From contig SHVQ01000016.1 in the NCBI GenBank assembly GCA_009694195.1, forward strand, positions 1 to 55,482: a DNA stretch of 55,482 nt, given 5' to 3'. The notes under the pieces are model-generated. The model did no database searches and was not told the DNA's origin. It saw only the letters and a list, made by a program, of their open reading frames with translations. This stretch comes from Rhodospirillales bacterium (lineage in GTDB: Bacteria > Pseudomonadota > Alphaproteobacteria > Rhodospirillales > SHVQ01). This document shows, piece by piece, positions 24,358 to 33,467 of this stretch. A program made the translations under genes and the position numbers. Every line of letters starts with the position of its first letter. The stretch's first letter is position 1.

Positions 24358-25098
24358 ATGGAGACGGGCGACATCCTATTGCTGACTGCCCTGATGTTTG
24401 CCGGCGCGACGCTGTACAGCTCGGTCGGGCACGCCGGCGCCTCGGCCTACCTCGCGGCCATGGCGCTCGTCGGCGTGGCACCCGCGACCATGCGGCCGAC
24501 CGCGCTCGTCCTGAACATCATCGTCTCCAGCATCGCGACGTGGCGCTACGTCCGCGCGGGTTGGTTTTCGTGGCCGACGTTGTGGCCGTTCCTCATCGCG
24601 GCGATGCCGATGGCCTTTATCGGCGGTGGGATCCACCTGCCGGGGGAATACTACCGCCCGTTCGTGGGAATCGTCTTATGGATCGCGGCGGCGCGGCTCT
24701 TTCTGCCGGGCGAAATCGGAACAACCGACCGGAGCGCCAGGGCTCCATTGTGGGGCGCCTTGATCGCCGGCGGCGTGATCGGCTTGCTGTCCGGCCTCAC
24801 GGGCACCGGCGGCGGAATCTTTTTAAGTCCGCTTCTCATCTTTCTCCGCTGGTCGGAGACGCGAACCGTATCCGGGATCTCGGCCGCTTTTATTCTCGCC
24901 AACTCGGCATCCGGGCTCGCGGGCAATATCGCCTCGGTCGGCTCGATACCGGCGGAAGTGCCTTACTTCATCGTGGCCGTGGTCGCCGGCGCGTTGATCG
25001 GGACAACCCTCGGCATCTCGACGTTGGCGAGGAAAATGATCCTGACTGCCCTCGCGCTCGTATTGCTCGTCGCGGGAGGGAAGCTCCTCTTCAGCTAA
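24358..25098 (+). CDS. TSUP family (TauE/SafE) membrane permease
   Basis: A 246-residue membrane protein with seven to eight helices in two repeats. 'TLYSSVGHAGASAYLAAMAL' and 'GLLSGLTGTGGGIFLSPLLIFLRW' are the paired motifs of the TauE/SafE (TSUP) family, which exports sulfite or organosulfonates or takes up other anions. The ATG at 24358 is chosen because it sits just before the first helix; an earlier start would add a polar 27-residue tail. The substrate cannot be read from the sequence. Confidence 0.85.
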   Translation: METGDILLLTALMFAGATLYSSVGHAGASAYLAAMALVGVAPATMRPTALVLNIIVSSIATWRYVRAGWFSWPTLWPFLIAAMPMAFIGGGIHLPGEYYRPFVGIVLWIAAARLFLPGEIGTTDRSARAPLWGALIAGGVIGLLSGLTGTGGGIFLSPLLIFLRWSETRTVSGISAAFILANSASGLAGNIASVGSIPAEVPYFIVAVVAGALIGTTLGISTLARKMILTALALVLLVAGGKLLFS

Positions 25099-25122
25099 GC
25101 CCTTGGACGAAGAGCACGACGC

Positions 25123-25350
25123 TCACGACGTGGAGCGTATGCCTCCCGGACGGCCGCGCGACATCGCGTTCAAAGCCTCGGCCCAGGCCCGATGGTATTC
25201 GTCGCGGGTGAAGCTGTGGCCGCAGGCCATGCATTGAACGGAGCCGAAGGGATCACGGTCGGGATTGAAGTTGCCGGGCGTACGATTTTGCCGCTGACCG
25301 CAGCGCGGACAGCCGACGGGAACGACCGGCTTCGTGTTTTCGTCTGTCAT
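25123..25350 (-). CDS. Small zinc-ribbon-like protein
   Basis: A 75-residue protein with two CxxC pairs, CPRC at 14-17 and CMAC at 40-43, spaced as in a zinc ribbon. The rest is polar ('FTRDEYHRAWAEAL' helix). Its start at 25350 is given by the ATG before MTDENTK. It is 62 bases after the TetR-like gene on the same strand. No function assigned. Confidence 0.6.
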   Translation of the reverse strand: MTDENTKPVVPVGCPRCGQRQNRTPGNFNPDRDPFGSVQCMACGHSFTRDEYHRAWAEALNAMSRGRPGGIRSTS

Positions 25351-25412
25351 TTTGATGAACCCGCTGCCGATCCTTGACTTGAGAAGAAGCCTAATGAAAG
25401 GCCGTCCGGCTG

Positions 25413-26045
25413 TCATCCGCTTCTTCGGGCGCTTCCCACTTTGCGCCGGGCGCTCCCGAACAGGCGGGCCGTGCCCCGGTCGGCCGCCGCGAGCGCACGC
25501 TCGAGAAAGGCCCGCGTTCGCTTCCGGTCGCGCGTTGCGTCGTTGGCCCATACGGCGAGCGTGAGCACAAAAATCGAGGTCAATCCGATTTCTTCGATTT
25601 GGCGCCGCTGCCCCGCCGCTTCCAATCCCGCGGCATCTCGGACCCACTGGATCAGGCGCGAAAGGTTGAACGCCATCGGGACCCAGTGATGGGGGTGGCT
25701 CGCGTAGAGCTTCGTCCGCAGCATCTCGACCGTCACGCGCCGGCGCCGGGTGACGGCTTCGAACCAGGCGCCGAAGAGCACGAGGATGCGGTCCTTCGGC
25801 GGATGCGCGCGGATGCTCTTTCCGGCCGCCGCCAGCATGGCCAATTCCGCGCGCCGGAACCATTCGTCCGCGAGGTCGTCGCGATCGCGGTATTCCTCGC
25901 GCACCGCGGTCAACGGAATGCCGAGCGCATCCGCCACCCGCCCGAGCCTGAGATTGCTCCAGCCTTCGACCTCCGCGATCCGCAGCGCGGTTTCGAGAAT
26001 TCGGTCGCGGAGACCGGAGCGGACGCGGCGGGCCTTCCGGGCCAT
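25413..26045 (-). CDS. TetR/COQ9-like regulator
   Basis: A 210-residue helical protein. The first 55 residues read as a TetR-type helix-turn-helix ('ILETALRIAEVEGWSNLRLGRVADALGIPLTAVREEY'). The middle, 'LFGAWFEAVTRRRRVTVEML' and 'LSRLIQWVRDAAGLEA', recalls the COQ9/RpsU-divergent group, which shares the fold. I cannot separate a transcriptional repressor from a lipid-binding COQ9 relative. It sits between the FDH-type regulator and the zinc-ribbon gene, all on the minus strand. Confidence 0.6.
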   Translation of the reverse strand: MARKARRVRSGLRDRILETALRIAEVEGWSNLRLGRVADALGIPLTAVREEYRDRDDLADEWFRRAELAMLAAAGKSIRAHPPKDRILVLFGAWFEAVTRRRRVTVEMLRTKLYASHPHHWVPMAFNLSRLIQWVRDAAGLEAAGQRRQIEEIGLTSIFVLTLAVWANDATRDRKRTRAFLERALAAADRGTARLFGSARRKVGSARRSG

Positions 26046-26087
26046 GGATCCTCTTCTGAATCCGATGTCGGGAGCGGGGCGCCCGGA

Positions 26088-26978
26088 TCAAGGCGCGTTG
26101 TAGACGATTCGTCCCAGGCGGCCCAAGTCGTAGCCGCCGAGCGACACCGCCCGGCCCTGAAAGGACGGAGTTCGGGCGAAGGCGAAGAGCTTCTGGACGG
26201 GCTCCTCGAAATAATCGCGGCGCCGGATCAACAGGTCGTAACGTTCGCGATGGAGGGGCACGAAGTCCAGGCGATACTGGCGCGCGACGCCGGAAACCGC
26301 GAGCCCCGCATCGGCCTTTCCTTCGAGGACGGCGAGGCCGACGTCGGTCTCGCTGCGGGCGGGCTGATCCAGGAGCGTGAGGTCGCCGAGCTTGACTCCG
26401 GCCTCCGACAGCAAATGGACGAGCAGGAGCTGGCTCCCCGCCTCGTGCTGGCGGTTGACCACGCGCGCCTTGCGGTCGCGCAAGTCCTTGAGCGAGCGGA
26501 TGCCGAGCGGGTTCCCCGCCTTGAGAATGAGCCCCTGATCGCGCTCGGCCCAAGTGGTGAGGACGACGTCGAGCCCGGCGCACGCCTGCGTGACGGCCGG
26601 GACGTTGTAAGTGCCGCTCTCGGCGTCCAACACGTGCAGTCCGCACATCACCGCTTCGCCGGCCGTCAGGCGCCGGAGTCCGTCGAGGCTTCCGCCGACG
26701 TTGAGGGCAAGCGCGCACTCGGACTCGCGGAGCGCCCATTCGAGCAGCGGGTCATGACTGCCGGCCACCACGGGAGGCGCGGGAAGCGCGCGCTGGGCCA
26801 TGGCGTCCGGAAACCGAGTCTGCTCGGTGATCCAAAGGTCGATCAGGTGCTTTGGGAACAACCATTTGCCCGTGATCCGCGTGCATGGGATTTTCTTCGC
26901 GTGGACAAGGTCGTAAACCTTCCGCTCCTTGATGTGCAGATAGGCTGCAACCTCGTGAGTGCTCATCAGGGTCGGCAA
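26088..26978 (-). CDS. HTH plus periplasmic-binding-like regulator, probable Mo/W sensor
   Basis: A 296-residue one-component regulator. Residues 1-55 form an excisionase/MerR-like helix-turn-helix ('STHEVAAYLHIKERKVYDLVHAKKIPCTRI' with 'GKWLFPKHLIDLW'). Residues 70-290 form a PBP-like domain ('AVMCGLHVLDAESGTYNVP', 'QGLILKAGNPLGI', 'ARVVNRQHEAGSQLLL', 'DVGLAVLEGKADAGLAVSGVARQ'). Such domains in cytosolic proteins are thought to bind molybdate or tungstate. Its location beside FDH maturation genes suits metal-dependent control of the island. Divergent from the 4Fe-4S protein gene. Confidence 0.78.
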   Translation of the reverse strand: MPTLMSTHEVAAYLHIKERKVYDLVHAKKIPCTRITGKWLFPKHLIDLWITEQTRFPDAMAQRALPAPPVVAGSHDPLLEWALRESECALALNVGGSLDGLRRLTAGEAVMCGLHVLDAESGTYNVPAVTQACAGLDVVLTTWAERDQGLILKAGNPLGIRSLKDLRDRKARVVNRQHEAGSQLLLVHLLSEAGVKLGDLTLLDQPARSETDVGLAVLEGKADAGLAVSGVARQYRLDFVPLHRERYDLLIRRRDYFEEPVQKLFAFARTPSFQGRAVSLGGYDLGRLGRIVYNAP

Positions 26979-27029
26979 CGATTATCTCCCTTGGATCGGC
27001 TTGGTTCCGGGAATTGTCGAATTGGTGCA

Positions 27030-27037
27030 ATATAGCG
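27030..27037 (-). promoter_or_regulatory. CGCTATAT box in the divergent regulator/iron-sulfur gap
   Basis: CGCTATAT on the minus strand (ATATAGCG on plus) is similar to the CGTTATAT box before the FDH operon and CGCTATCT before moaA. The match is short and could be chance. Confidence 0.25.
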
Positions 27038-27094
27038 GACTTTTTGCGCCAGGTCCGCTGGTGAACGCGGCGTCTTGGACCCACGGGGACTGAA

Positions 27095-29164
27095 ATGAAG
27101 CTGAAAGAAAGAAGCGTTCTGATCTGCGATTGCGAGGGGACGATGCCCCTTGACGGCGCCGCCGTGGCGAAAGCCATCGGCGCGGCGGGCGAGCCGTGGG
27201 TGGCGACCCAGCTCTGCCGCGCGCAGCTCGGCGAGTTCGAAAAGGTGGCGCGGGGCGGATCGTCCTTGCTGGTCGCCTGCACTCAGGAAGCACCGCTTTT
27301 CCTCGAGGCTCTCGGCGAGACCGAGACGCCCGCCGACGCACGATTCACCAACATCCGCGAGCGCGCCGGATGGTCGAAGGACGCCAAGAACGCAACCCCG
27401 AAGATCGCGGCGCTGCTGGCCGAGGCTGCCGTCGACGTGCCGCCGACGCCCGCGGTCACGATGACCTCGAAGGGCGTTCTCCTCGTGCTCGGCGACGACG
27501 AGCGGGCGATCGACGCCGCCAGGCAGGTGGCGTCGCGCCTCGAGGTGACGGTGATCGTCACCGGGGACGCCGAGATCGCGCCGCCCCGCGTGATGGACGT
27601 GCCGGTGTTCAAGGGTCGGATCAAATCGGCGGAAGGGCGCCTCGGCGCGTTCCAGATCGCCATCGAAGGGTTCGCGCCGGCCCTGCCCTCCTCCCGCGAC
27701 GTGCTCCGCTTCGAACGCGACGGCAAAATCGGAACGTCGGTTGCCGATCTCGTACTCGATCTCCGGAGCGCGCCGCCCCTCTTTTCCGCCTGGAAAAAGC
27801 GCGACGGCTATTTCCGTCCCGATGCCGGCGATCCCGCCCAGGTCCAGAAGGCCCTGCTCGACCTCACGGACATGGTCGGCGCGTTCGAAAAGCCCAGGTA
27901 CGTGGACTATGACGCGAGCCTCTGCGCGCACGCGCGAAGCAAGATCGTCGGCTGTACGCGCTGCCTCGATCATTGCCCGACCGGCGCCATCGCGCCGGAC
28001 GGCGACAGCGTCAAGATCGATGCCTTCATCTGCGCCGGCTGCGGCACGTGCGCGAGCGTGTGCCCGACCGGCGCCGCGACCTACGGGGTGCCGGCCGCCG
28101 ATGGCCTTTACCAGCGCCTCCGCGCGCTGCTCGGAACGTATCTGAAGGCGGGCGGAACGCGCCCGGCACTGCTCGTGCACGATCCCCGTCACGGCGATCC
28201 GATGATCGACGCGCTTGCGCGGTTCGGCGACGGGCTCCCCGCCGACGTGCTGCCGTTCGCGGTCAACGAGGTGACGCAGATCGGCGTCGATTTCCTCCTC
28301 GTCGCCGCGGGATACGGGGCGGATCGCGTGATCGCCGTCGTCCCGCCGACGTTGCGCGAGGAAGGCGACGCGCTCCGGCGCGAGATCGAGCTCGCCAACA
28401 CGGTGCTCGCCGGGCTCGGGTTTGGGGATCGCCGCTTTTCCGTTGCCGACGACGCCGACCCGGACGCGCTTTCCGGACGGTTTGGTCCGCCAAGCGAGGC
28501 TGTGGCCCTGCCCTACGGCGACTTCCTCGCGGTCGGGCGAAAGCGCGCGGTGATGAAGCTCGCCCTTCAGCACCTGCACAAGCATGCGCCGACGCCCGCG
28601 GACTCCATCCCGCTCGCCGCCGGCGCTCCGTTCGGCGCCGTCGACATCAACGTCGCAGGCTGCACGCTCTGCTTGGCTTGCGTCGGTGCGTGCCCGACGG
28701 GGGCCCTCAAGGACAACCCCAACAAGCCGCAACTCAGCTTCGCCGAGGAGTCTTGCGTCCAATGCGGGCTCTGCAAGAACACGTGCCCGGAAAAGGTCAT
28801 CAGCCTCGTGCCCAGGCTTTCCTTCCTGGAAGCCGCGTACACCCACCAGGTGGTGAAAGAGGAAGAGCCCTTCCTTTGCGTCCGTTGCGGCAAAGCATTC
28901 GGGACGAAAGCGTCAATCGAGCGGATGATCGGGAAGCTGCAAGGCCACTCGATGTTCAGCGGCGGCGCCGCGCTCGACCGCCTTCGCATGTGCGAGACCT
29001 GCCGGGTGGTCGCGATGATGGAAGATCAGGGGCATCCCTTCGCCGGGGCGCCCCGGCCGGCGATCCGCACCACCGAGGATTATCTCCAAGAGCGCGAGGA
29101 GATGCGGAAGGCCGCGGCCGCGGACATGACGGCGAAGGGTTTGAAAAAGGGAGAGAGCGCTTAG
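27095..29164 (+). CDS. Large polyferredoxin-like [4Fe-4S] protein of the FDH cluster
   Basis: A 689-residue cytosolic protein with no signal peptide. Two pairs of ferredoxin motifs are seen. The first pair at about 276-320 has an odd cluster with eight residues between the first two Cys ('CAHARSKIVGCTRCLDHCPTG') and a normal CAGCGTCASVCP. The second pair at about 522-570 is CTLCLACVGACP and CVQCGLCKNTCP. Two further CxxC pairs near 595-640 ('CVRCGKAFG', 'CETCRVV') suggest a zinc or iron site. Residues 330-480 look Rossmann-like. The protein is known beside DUF3305/DUF3306 and FDH genes; an electron carrier or cofactor-assembly role is inferred only. Confidence 0.75.
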   Translation: MKLKERSVLICDCEGTMPLDGAAVAKAIGAAGEPWVATQLCRAQLGEFEKVARGGSSLLVACTQEAPLFLEALGETETPADARFTNIRERAGWSKDAKNATPKIAALLAEAAVDVPPTPAVTMTSKGVLLVLGDDERAIDAARQVASRLEVTVIVTGDAEIAPPRVMDVPVFKGRIKSAEGRLGAFQIAIEGFAPALPSSRDVLRFERDGKIGTSVADLVLDLRSAPPLFSAWKKRDGYFRPDAGDPAQVQKALLDLTDMVGAFEKPRYVDYDASLCAHARSKIVGCTRCLDHCPTGAIAPDGDSVKIDAFICAGCGTCASVCPTGAATYGVPAADGLYQRLRALLGTYLKAGGTRPALLVHDPRHGDPMIDALARFGDGLPADVLPFAVNEVTQIGVDFLLVAAGYGADRVIAVVPPTLREEGDALRREIELANTVLAGLGFGDRRFSVADDADPDALSGRFGPPSEAVALPYGDFLAVGRKRAVMKLALQHLHKHAPTPADSIPLAAGAPFGAVDINVAGCTLCLACVGACPTGALKDNPNKPQLSFAEESCVQCGLCKNTCPEKVISLVPRLSFLEAAYTHQVVKEEEPFLCVRCGKAFGTKASIERMIGKLQGHSMFSGGAALDRLRMCETCRVVAMMEDQGHPFAGAPRPAIRTTEDYLQEREEMRKAAAADMTAKGLKKGESA

Positions 29165-29175
29165 TCTTAATTTGA

Positions 29176-29248
29176 CGTCATGCCCGCGCTTGTCGCGGGC
29201 ATCCACGGCTTCAAGAGGTGGATCGCCGGGACAAGCCCGGCGATGACG
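29176..29248. repeat. Dispersed palindromic repeat, family B
   Basis: 73 bp with ends CGTCATGCCCGCGCTTGTCG and CCCGGCGATGACG. The same length and ends occur at 37950-38022. It lies between the iron-sulfur gene and moaA. Confidence 0.8.
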
Positions 29249-29319
29249 GGTTACGGATACGGCGCCGTCACCCCCCCGAATACCCATGCATTTTCAGGGA
29301 CGACATTTGGGCACGGGAT

Positions 29320-29334
29320 CGCTATCTTTATAGC
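29320..29334 (+). promoter_or_regulatory. GCTAT-N4-ATAGC palindrome directly before moaA
   Basis: GCTAT at 29321 and ATAGC at 29330 flank CTTT; with the preceding C the left arm reads CGCTATCT. The palindrome ends one base before the moaA ATG, so a bound repressor or hairpin would block ribosome access. No molybdenum-cofactor riboswitch structure was recognised. Confidence 0.35.
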
Positions 29335-29335
29335 C

Positions 29336-30325
29336 ATGATTGATCCTTTTGGCCGGCACATCACCTATCTCCGGGTGTCCGTCACCGATCGGTGCGACTT
29401 CCGCTGCGTCTATTGCATGGCGGAGGACATGACGTTCCTGCCGAAAGCCGACGTGCTGAGCCTGGAAGAGCTCGACCGCCTTTGCAGCGCGTTCATCCGC
29501 AAGGGCGTGCGCAAGCTCCGGCTGACCGGCGGCGAGCCGCTCGTGCGCCGGAACGTGATGACTCTCTTCCGGAGCCTAAGCCGGCATCTCCAAAGTGGGG
29601 CGCTGGACGATCTCACCCTGACGACGAACGGAAGCCAACTCGCTAAATACGCCCGCGAGCTCGTCGGCTACGGCGTGAAGCGCATCAACATCTCCTGCGA
29701 CACCCTCGATCCCCGCAAATTCGAGACCATCACCCGCTGGGGCAAGCTCGAGAAAGTGCTGGAGGGCATCGCCGCCGCCAAGGACGCCGGGCTCAAGGTG
29801 AAGATCAACGCCGTCGCCTTGAAGGGCGTCAACGAACACGAGTTCGACGGCATGATCGCCTGGTGCGGGCGCGAAGGTTTCGACCTCACGCTGATCGAGA
29901 CCATGCCCATGGGCGAGATCACCGGCGACCGCATGGATCAGTATCTGCCGCTGTCTCTCGTCCGCCGGCGGCTTGAGGAGTCGTGGACACTCAAGGACGT
30001 CCCCTACCGCACGGGCGGCCCGGCCCGCTATGTGGAGGTCGCGGAAACCGGGCGGAAAATCGGGTTCATCACGCCGCTCACCCACAATTTCTGCGAAAGC
30101 TGCAACCGGGTGCGCGTCACCTGCACCGGCACTCTCTATATGTGTCTCGGCCAGAACGATGCGGCCGACCTCCGTGCGCCCTTGCGCGCGAGCGAGGCGG
30201 ATGCGCATCTAGATGCCGCCATCGACGAGGCGATATCGCGGAAGCCCAAGGGCCACGACTTCATCATCGACCGCGACCATCGCGGCCCGGCCGTGCCCCG
30301 TCACATGAGCGTGACCGGCGGCTGA
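29336..30325 (+). CDS. moaA: MoaA, GTP 3',8-cyclase
   Basis: A 329-residue radical SAM enzyme for the first step of molybdenum cofactor synthesis, GTP to 3',8-cH2GTP. The N-terminal cluster uses Cys20, Cys24 and Cys27 ([10 protein letters not shown]), the second uses '[13 protein letters not shown]'. The SAM-binding 'TGGEPL' is present, and the catalytic C-terminal Gly-Gly pair is kept. I placed the start at 29336; an open frame upstream runs through the family B repeat and is not coding. MoaC, MoeA and others are not in the window. Confidence 0.95.
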   Translation: MIDPFGRHITYLRVSVTDRCDFRCVYCMAEDMTFLPKADVLSLEELDRLCSAFIRKGVRKLRLTGGEPLVRRNVMTLFRSLSRHLQSGALDDLTLTTNGSQLAKYARELVGYGVKRINISCDTLDPRKFETITRWGKLEKVLEGIAAAKDAGLKVKINAVALKGVNEHEFDGMIAWCGREGFDLTLIETMPMGEITGDRMDQYLPLSLVRRRLEESWTLKDVPYRTGGPARYVEVAETGRKIGFITPLTHNFCESCNRVRVTCTGTLYMCLGQNDAADLRAPLRASEADAHLDAAIDEAISRKPKGHDFIIDRDHRGPAVPRHMSVTGG

Positions 30326-30331
30326 TCTCGC

Positions 30332-33300
30332 TTACTCCGCCATCCCCGCGCGAGGGGCGCCCTCGGCGCCCTCTTCATGTTTGACCTGGCCTGCCATCGC
30401 ACGCTGCAGCCGATCGAGATAAATGTAGATCGTCGGCGTGATGTAGAGCGTCAGCAACTGGGAGACGATCAGGCCGCCGACCACCGCGAGACCGAGCGGG
30501 CGGCGCGCTTCCGAGCCGGCGCCGTAGGCGAGCGCGATCGGCAGCGTTCCCATGAGCGCGGCCATGGTCGTCATCATGATCGGGCGGAAGCGGATCAGGC
30601 AGGCCTCGTAAATGGCCTCGGCCGGCGGGCGCCCTTCCGTGCGCTGCTTCTCGAGCGCGAAGTCGATCATCATGATCGCGTTCTTCTTGACGATGCCGAC
30701 CAGCATGATCACGCCGACGAAGGCGTAGAGGTCGAGGTTGGCGCCGAAGGCCCACAGCGTGAGCAGCGCGCCCAGGCCCGCCGACGGCAGGCCCGAGAGG
30801 ATCGTGAGCGGGTGGATGAAGCTCTCGTAGAGAATCCCAAGCACGATGTAGACGACGACGATGGCAAGCGCGAGCAGAAGGCCCATGCCGCGGAACGATT
30901 CCTGGAACGCCTGGGCCGTGCCCTGGAACGTGGTGGCGAGGGTCGGCGGAGCCTTGAGCTCGCGTTCCATCTGCCGGATGCGGTCGATGGCCGTGCCGAT
31001 CGAGAGCTCGGGGTCGAGGCCGAACGAGATCGTCACCGCCGGCAATTGGCCCAAGTGGTTGACCGTGAGCGGGCCGATGTCGCGCTTGACCGAGGTCACC
31101 GCATCGAGGGGCACCAGCCCGCCGCCGGCCGAGCGCACGTGGAGCCGCGAGAGCGCGGACGCATCGCGCTGATACTTGGGCTCGACCTCGAGGATGACCT
31201 GGTATTGGCTCGACGGCGTGTAGATGGTCGACACCTGGCGCGACCCGAATGCGCTCCCGAGCGCAAGCTCGACCTGCTCGGCCGTAATGCCGAGGGTCGC
31301 CGCCCTGTTGCGGTCGATGTTGACGACAAGATTGGGGCTCGCGAGGTCGAGGTTGGTGGTGACGTCGCGGAAGCCCGGCAACCCCCGCACCCCGGCAAGC
31401 AGCTTGTCCGCCCACATGGTGAGCACGTCGAAATCGATATCCTGCAGCACGTACTGGTAGGGCGCCTTGCTGAGCTGGCCGCCGACCCGGATCGCCGGCG
31501 GATTTTGCAGGAAGACGTTGAGGCCGGGGACCTGCTGGAGCTTCGGGCGCAGCTGCTGAATAACTTGATCGGGAGTGGCCGTGCGCTCGGTTCTGGGCTT
31601 CAGTCGCATGAACATGGTGCCGGCGTTGGGCGTGGTGCGCGCCCCGCCGACGCCGACCGACGACATTACCGCATCGATGTTCGGGTCCTTGAGGGCGATC
31701 GCCGCCACCACTTGCTGATTGCGGATCATCGCTTCGAATGAAGTGTCCTGCGCGCCCTCGGTGAAGGCGATGATGCGCCCGGTGTCTTCGCTCGGGAGAA
31801 AGTCCTTTTGGATCAGGGTGTAGAAATAGCCGGTCCCGGCGAGCGTCATGACGAACACGCCGGCCATGAGAAGGTTGTGCCGAAGGGTCCAGCGCAGCGA
31901 CCGGTCGTACAGGTTACGGGTGCCGTCGATCGCCCAATCGATCGCCCGATAGAACGCTGCCTGCTGCTTGCCATGGGTCCCGCGGATGAATCGGCTGCAC
32001 ATCATCGGCGTCAGCGTGATGGAGACGAAGCCTGAGACCAGGATCGCGGCGCAGATCGTGACCGCGAATTCATGCAGGAGGCGGCCCACGATGCCCCGCA
32101 TGAAGACAAGGGGGATGAACACGGCGGCCAAGGACAACGTCATCGAAAGAATCGTGAAGCCGATCTCCCGCGCCCCCTTGAGAGCCGCCGCCATGGGCTT
32201 TTCGCCCTTTTCGATGTGGCGGACGATGTTCTCGAGCATGACGATGGCGTCGTCGACCACGAACCCGACGGCGAGCGTGAGCGCGAGAAGCGTGAGGTTG
32301 TTGAGGCTGTATCCGAGCGCGTACACCGCGGCGAACGTGCCGACGATCGAGATCGGAAGCGCGACGCTGGCCACCAGCGTGGTCGAGACGTTCTTCAGGA
32401 ACAGGAAGATGACGAGAACCACGAGTGCCGCCGCCAGCACCAGGGTGAACTGCACCTCGTGGATCGAGTCCCGGATGGTGATCGAACGGTCGTAGAACGT
32501 CTCCATCTGGATGCCGACCGGCAGTCCTTGCTGGATGGCCGGCATGATGCGCTTGATGGAGTCGACGATGTCGATCGTATTGGTGCCGGGCTGCCGGTAG
32601 ATGCCGAGGATGATTGCCCGCTCCCCGTTGTGCCAGCTCGCGACCTTGTTGCTCTCGACGCTGTCGATCACCCGGCCGATCTCTTCGAAGCGGACCGGCG
32701 CCCCGTTCCGGTAGGCGACCACCTGGCTCGAGAACGCCTGCGCGTTCTGGAGCTGACCGGTCGACTGGATCGTCATCGTCTGATAGGCGCCGTCGAGGGT
32801 CCCGGTCGGCATGTTGACGTTGGCGCGCTGGATGGCCTGCCCGACCTCGTCGATCCCGATCCCGCGATAGGCGAGCGCGTCAGGATTGACCTGAACGCGG
32901 ACCGCGTACTTCTGCGAGCCCCAGACCTGAACCTGAGCCACGCCGTGGATCGAGGAGATGCGCTGGGCAAGGATGTTCTGTCCGTAGTCGTCGACGGTCG
33001 AGAGCGGCAGCGTCGACGAGCTCATCGCAATGATGAAAATCGCGAAGTCGGACGGGTTCACTTTCCGCAGCGTGGGCGGCGTCGGCATCTCGGTCGGCAG
33101 CTTGCGGAGCGAAGCGCTGATCGCCGACTGCACGTCCTGGGCGGCCGCGTCGATATTGCGGTCGAGCGCGAACTGAAGCGTGATCCGCGTCGCGCCGAGG
33201 GCGCTCACGGAGGTCATCGATTCGACGCCGTCTATGGTCGAGAACTGGGCCTCGAGCGGCGCCGCGACCGAGGTCGCCATGGTCTCCGGGCTCGCGCCCG

Positions 33301-33454
33301 GCAAGGACGCGTTCACCGCGATGGTCGGGAAGTCCACTTTCGGGAGCTCGGCCACCGGCAGCGCCGTGTAGGCCACGGCCCCGAAAAAGATGAACGACAC
33401 CATCAGAAGCGTCGTCATCACCGGCCGGCGGATGCAGAGTTCGGGGAGATTCAT
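30332..33454 (-). CDS. RND multidrug efflux permease (AcrB/MdtB-like)
   Basis: A 1040-residue inner-membrane pump with the twelve-helix RND layout: one helix at the start (MTTLLMVSFIFFGAVAY), two large periplasmic loops and two blocks of helices near 335-540 and 855-1020. Proton-relay acidic residues are in 'VGFVVDDAIVMLENI'. The start motif 'LPELCIRRPVMTT' and 'QDVQSAISASLRKLP' fit the MdtB/AcrB-like HAE1 group. It is 13 bases after the adaptor gene. An outer-membrane channel gene is not in the window. Confidence 0.92.
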   Translation of the reverse strand: MNLPELCIRRPVMTTLLMVSFIFFGAVAYTALPVAELPKVDFPTIAVNASLPGASPETMATSVAAPLEAQFSTIDGVESMTSVSALGATRITLQFALDRNIDAAAQDVQSAISASLRKLPTEMPTPPTLRKVNPSDFAIFIIAMSSSTLPLSTVDDYGQNILAQRISSIHGVAQVQVWGSQKYAVRVQVNPDALAYRGIGIDEVGQAIQRANVNMPTGTLDGAYQTMTIQSTGQLQNAQAFSSQVVAYRNGAPVRFEEIGRVIDSVESNKVASWHNGERAIILGIYRQPGTNTIDIVDSIKRIMPAIQQGLPVGIQMETFYDRSITIRDSIHEVQFTLVLAAALVVLVIFLFLKNVSTTLVASVALPISIVGTFAAVYALGYSLNNLTLLALTLAVGFVVDDAIVMLENIVRHIEKGEKPMAAALKGAREIGFTILSMTLSLAAVFIPLVFMRGIVGRLLHEFAVTICAAILVSGFVSITLTPMMCSRFIRGTHGKQQAAFYRAIDWAIDGTRNLYDRSLRWTLRHNLLMAGVFVMTLAGTGYFYTLIQKDFLPSEDTGRIIAFTEGAQDTSFEAMIRNQQVVAAIALKDPNIDAVMSSVGVGGARTTPNAGTMFMRLKPRTERTATPDQVIQQLRPKLQQVPGLNVFLQNPPAIRVGGQLSKAPYQYVLQDIDFDVLTMWADKLLAGVRGLPGFRDVTTNLDLASPNLVVNIDRNRAATLGITAEQVELALGSAFGSRQVSTIYTPSSQYQVILEVEPKYQRDASALSRLHVRSAGGGLVPLDAVTSVKRDIGPLTVNHLGQLPAVTISFGLDPELSIGTAIDRIRQMERELKAPPTLATTFQGTAQAFQESFRGMGLLLALAIVVVYIVLGILYESFIHPLTILSGLPSAGLGALLTLWAFGANLDLYAFVGVIMLVGIVKKNAIMMIDFALEKQRTEGRPPAEAIYEACLIRFRPIMMTTMAALMGTLPIALAYGAGSEARRPLGLAVVGGLIVSQLLTLYITPTIYIYLDRLQRAMAGQVKHEEGAEGAPRAGMAE

Positions 33455-33467
33455 GCTGACGTGGTCC

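Noticed and set aside
29180..29335. Upstream extension of moaA
   Set aside because: The added residues come from the family B repeat and precede the conserved MoaA start.
29249..29335. Molybdenum-cofactor riboswitch before moaA
   Set aside because: The leader is under 90 bases and shows only a small palindrome; no multi-stem fold was recognised.
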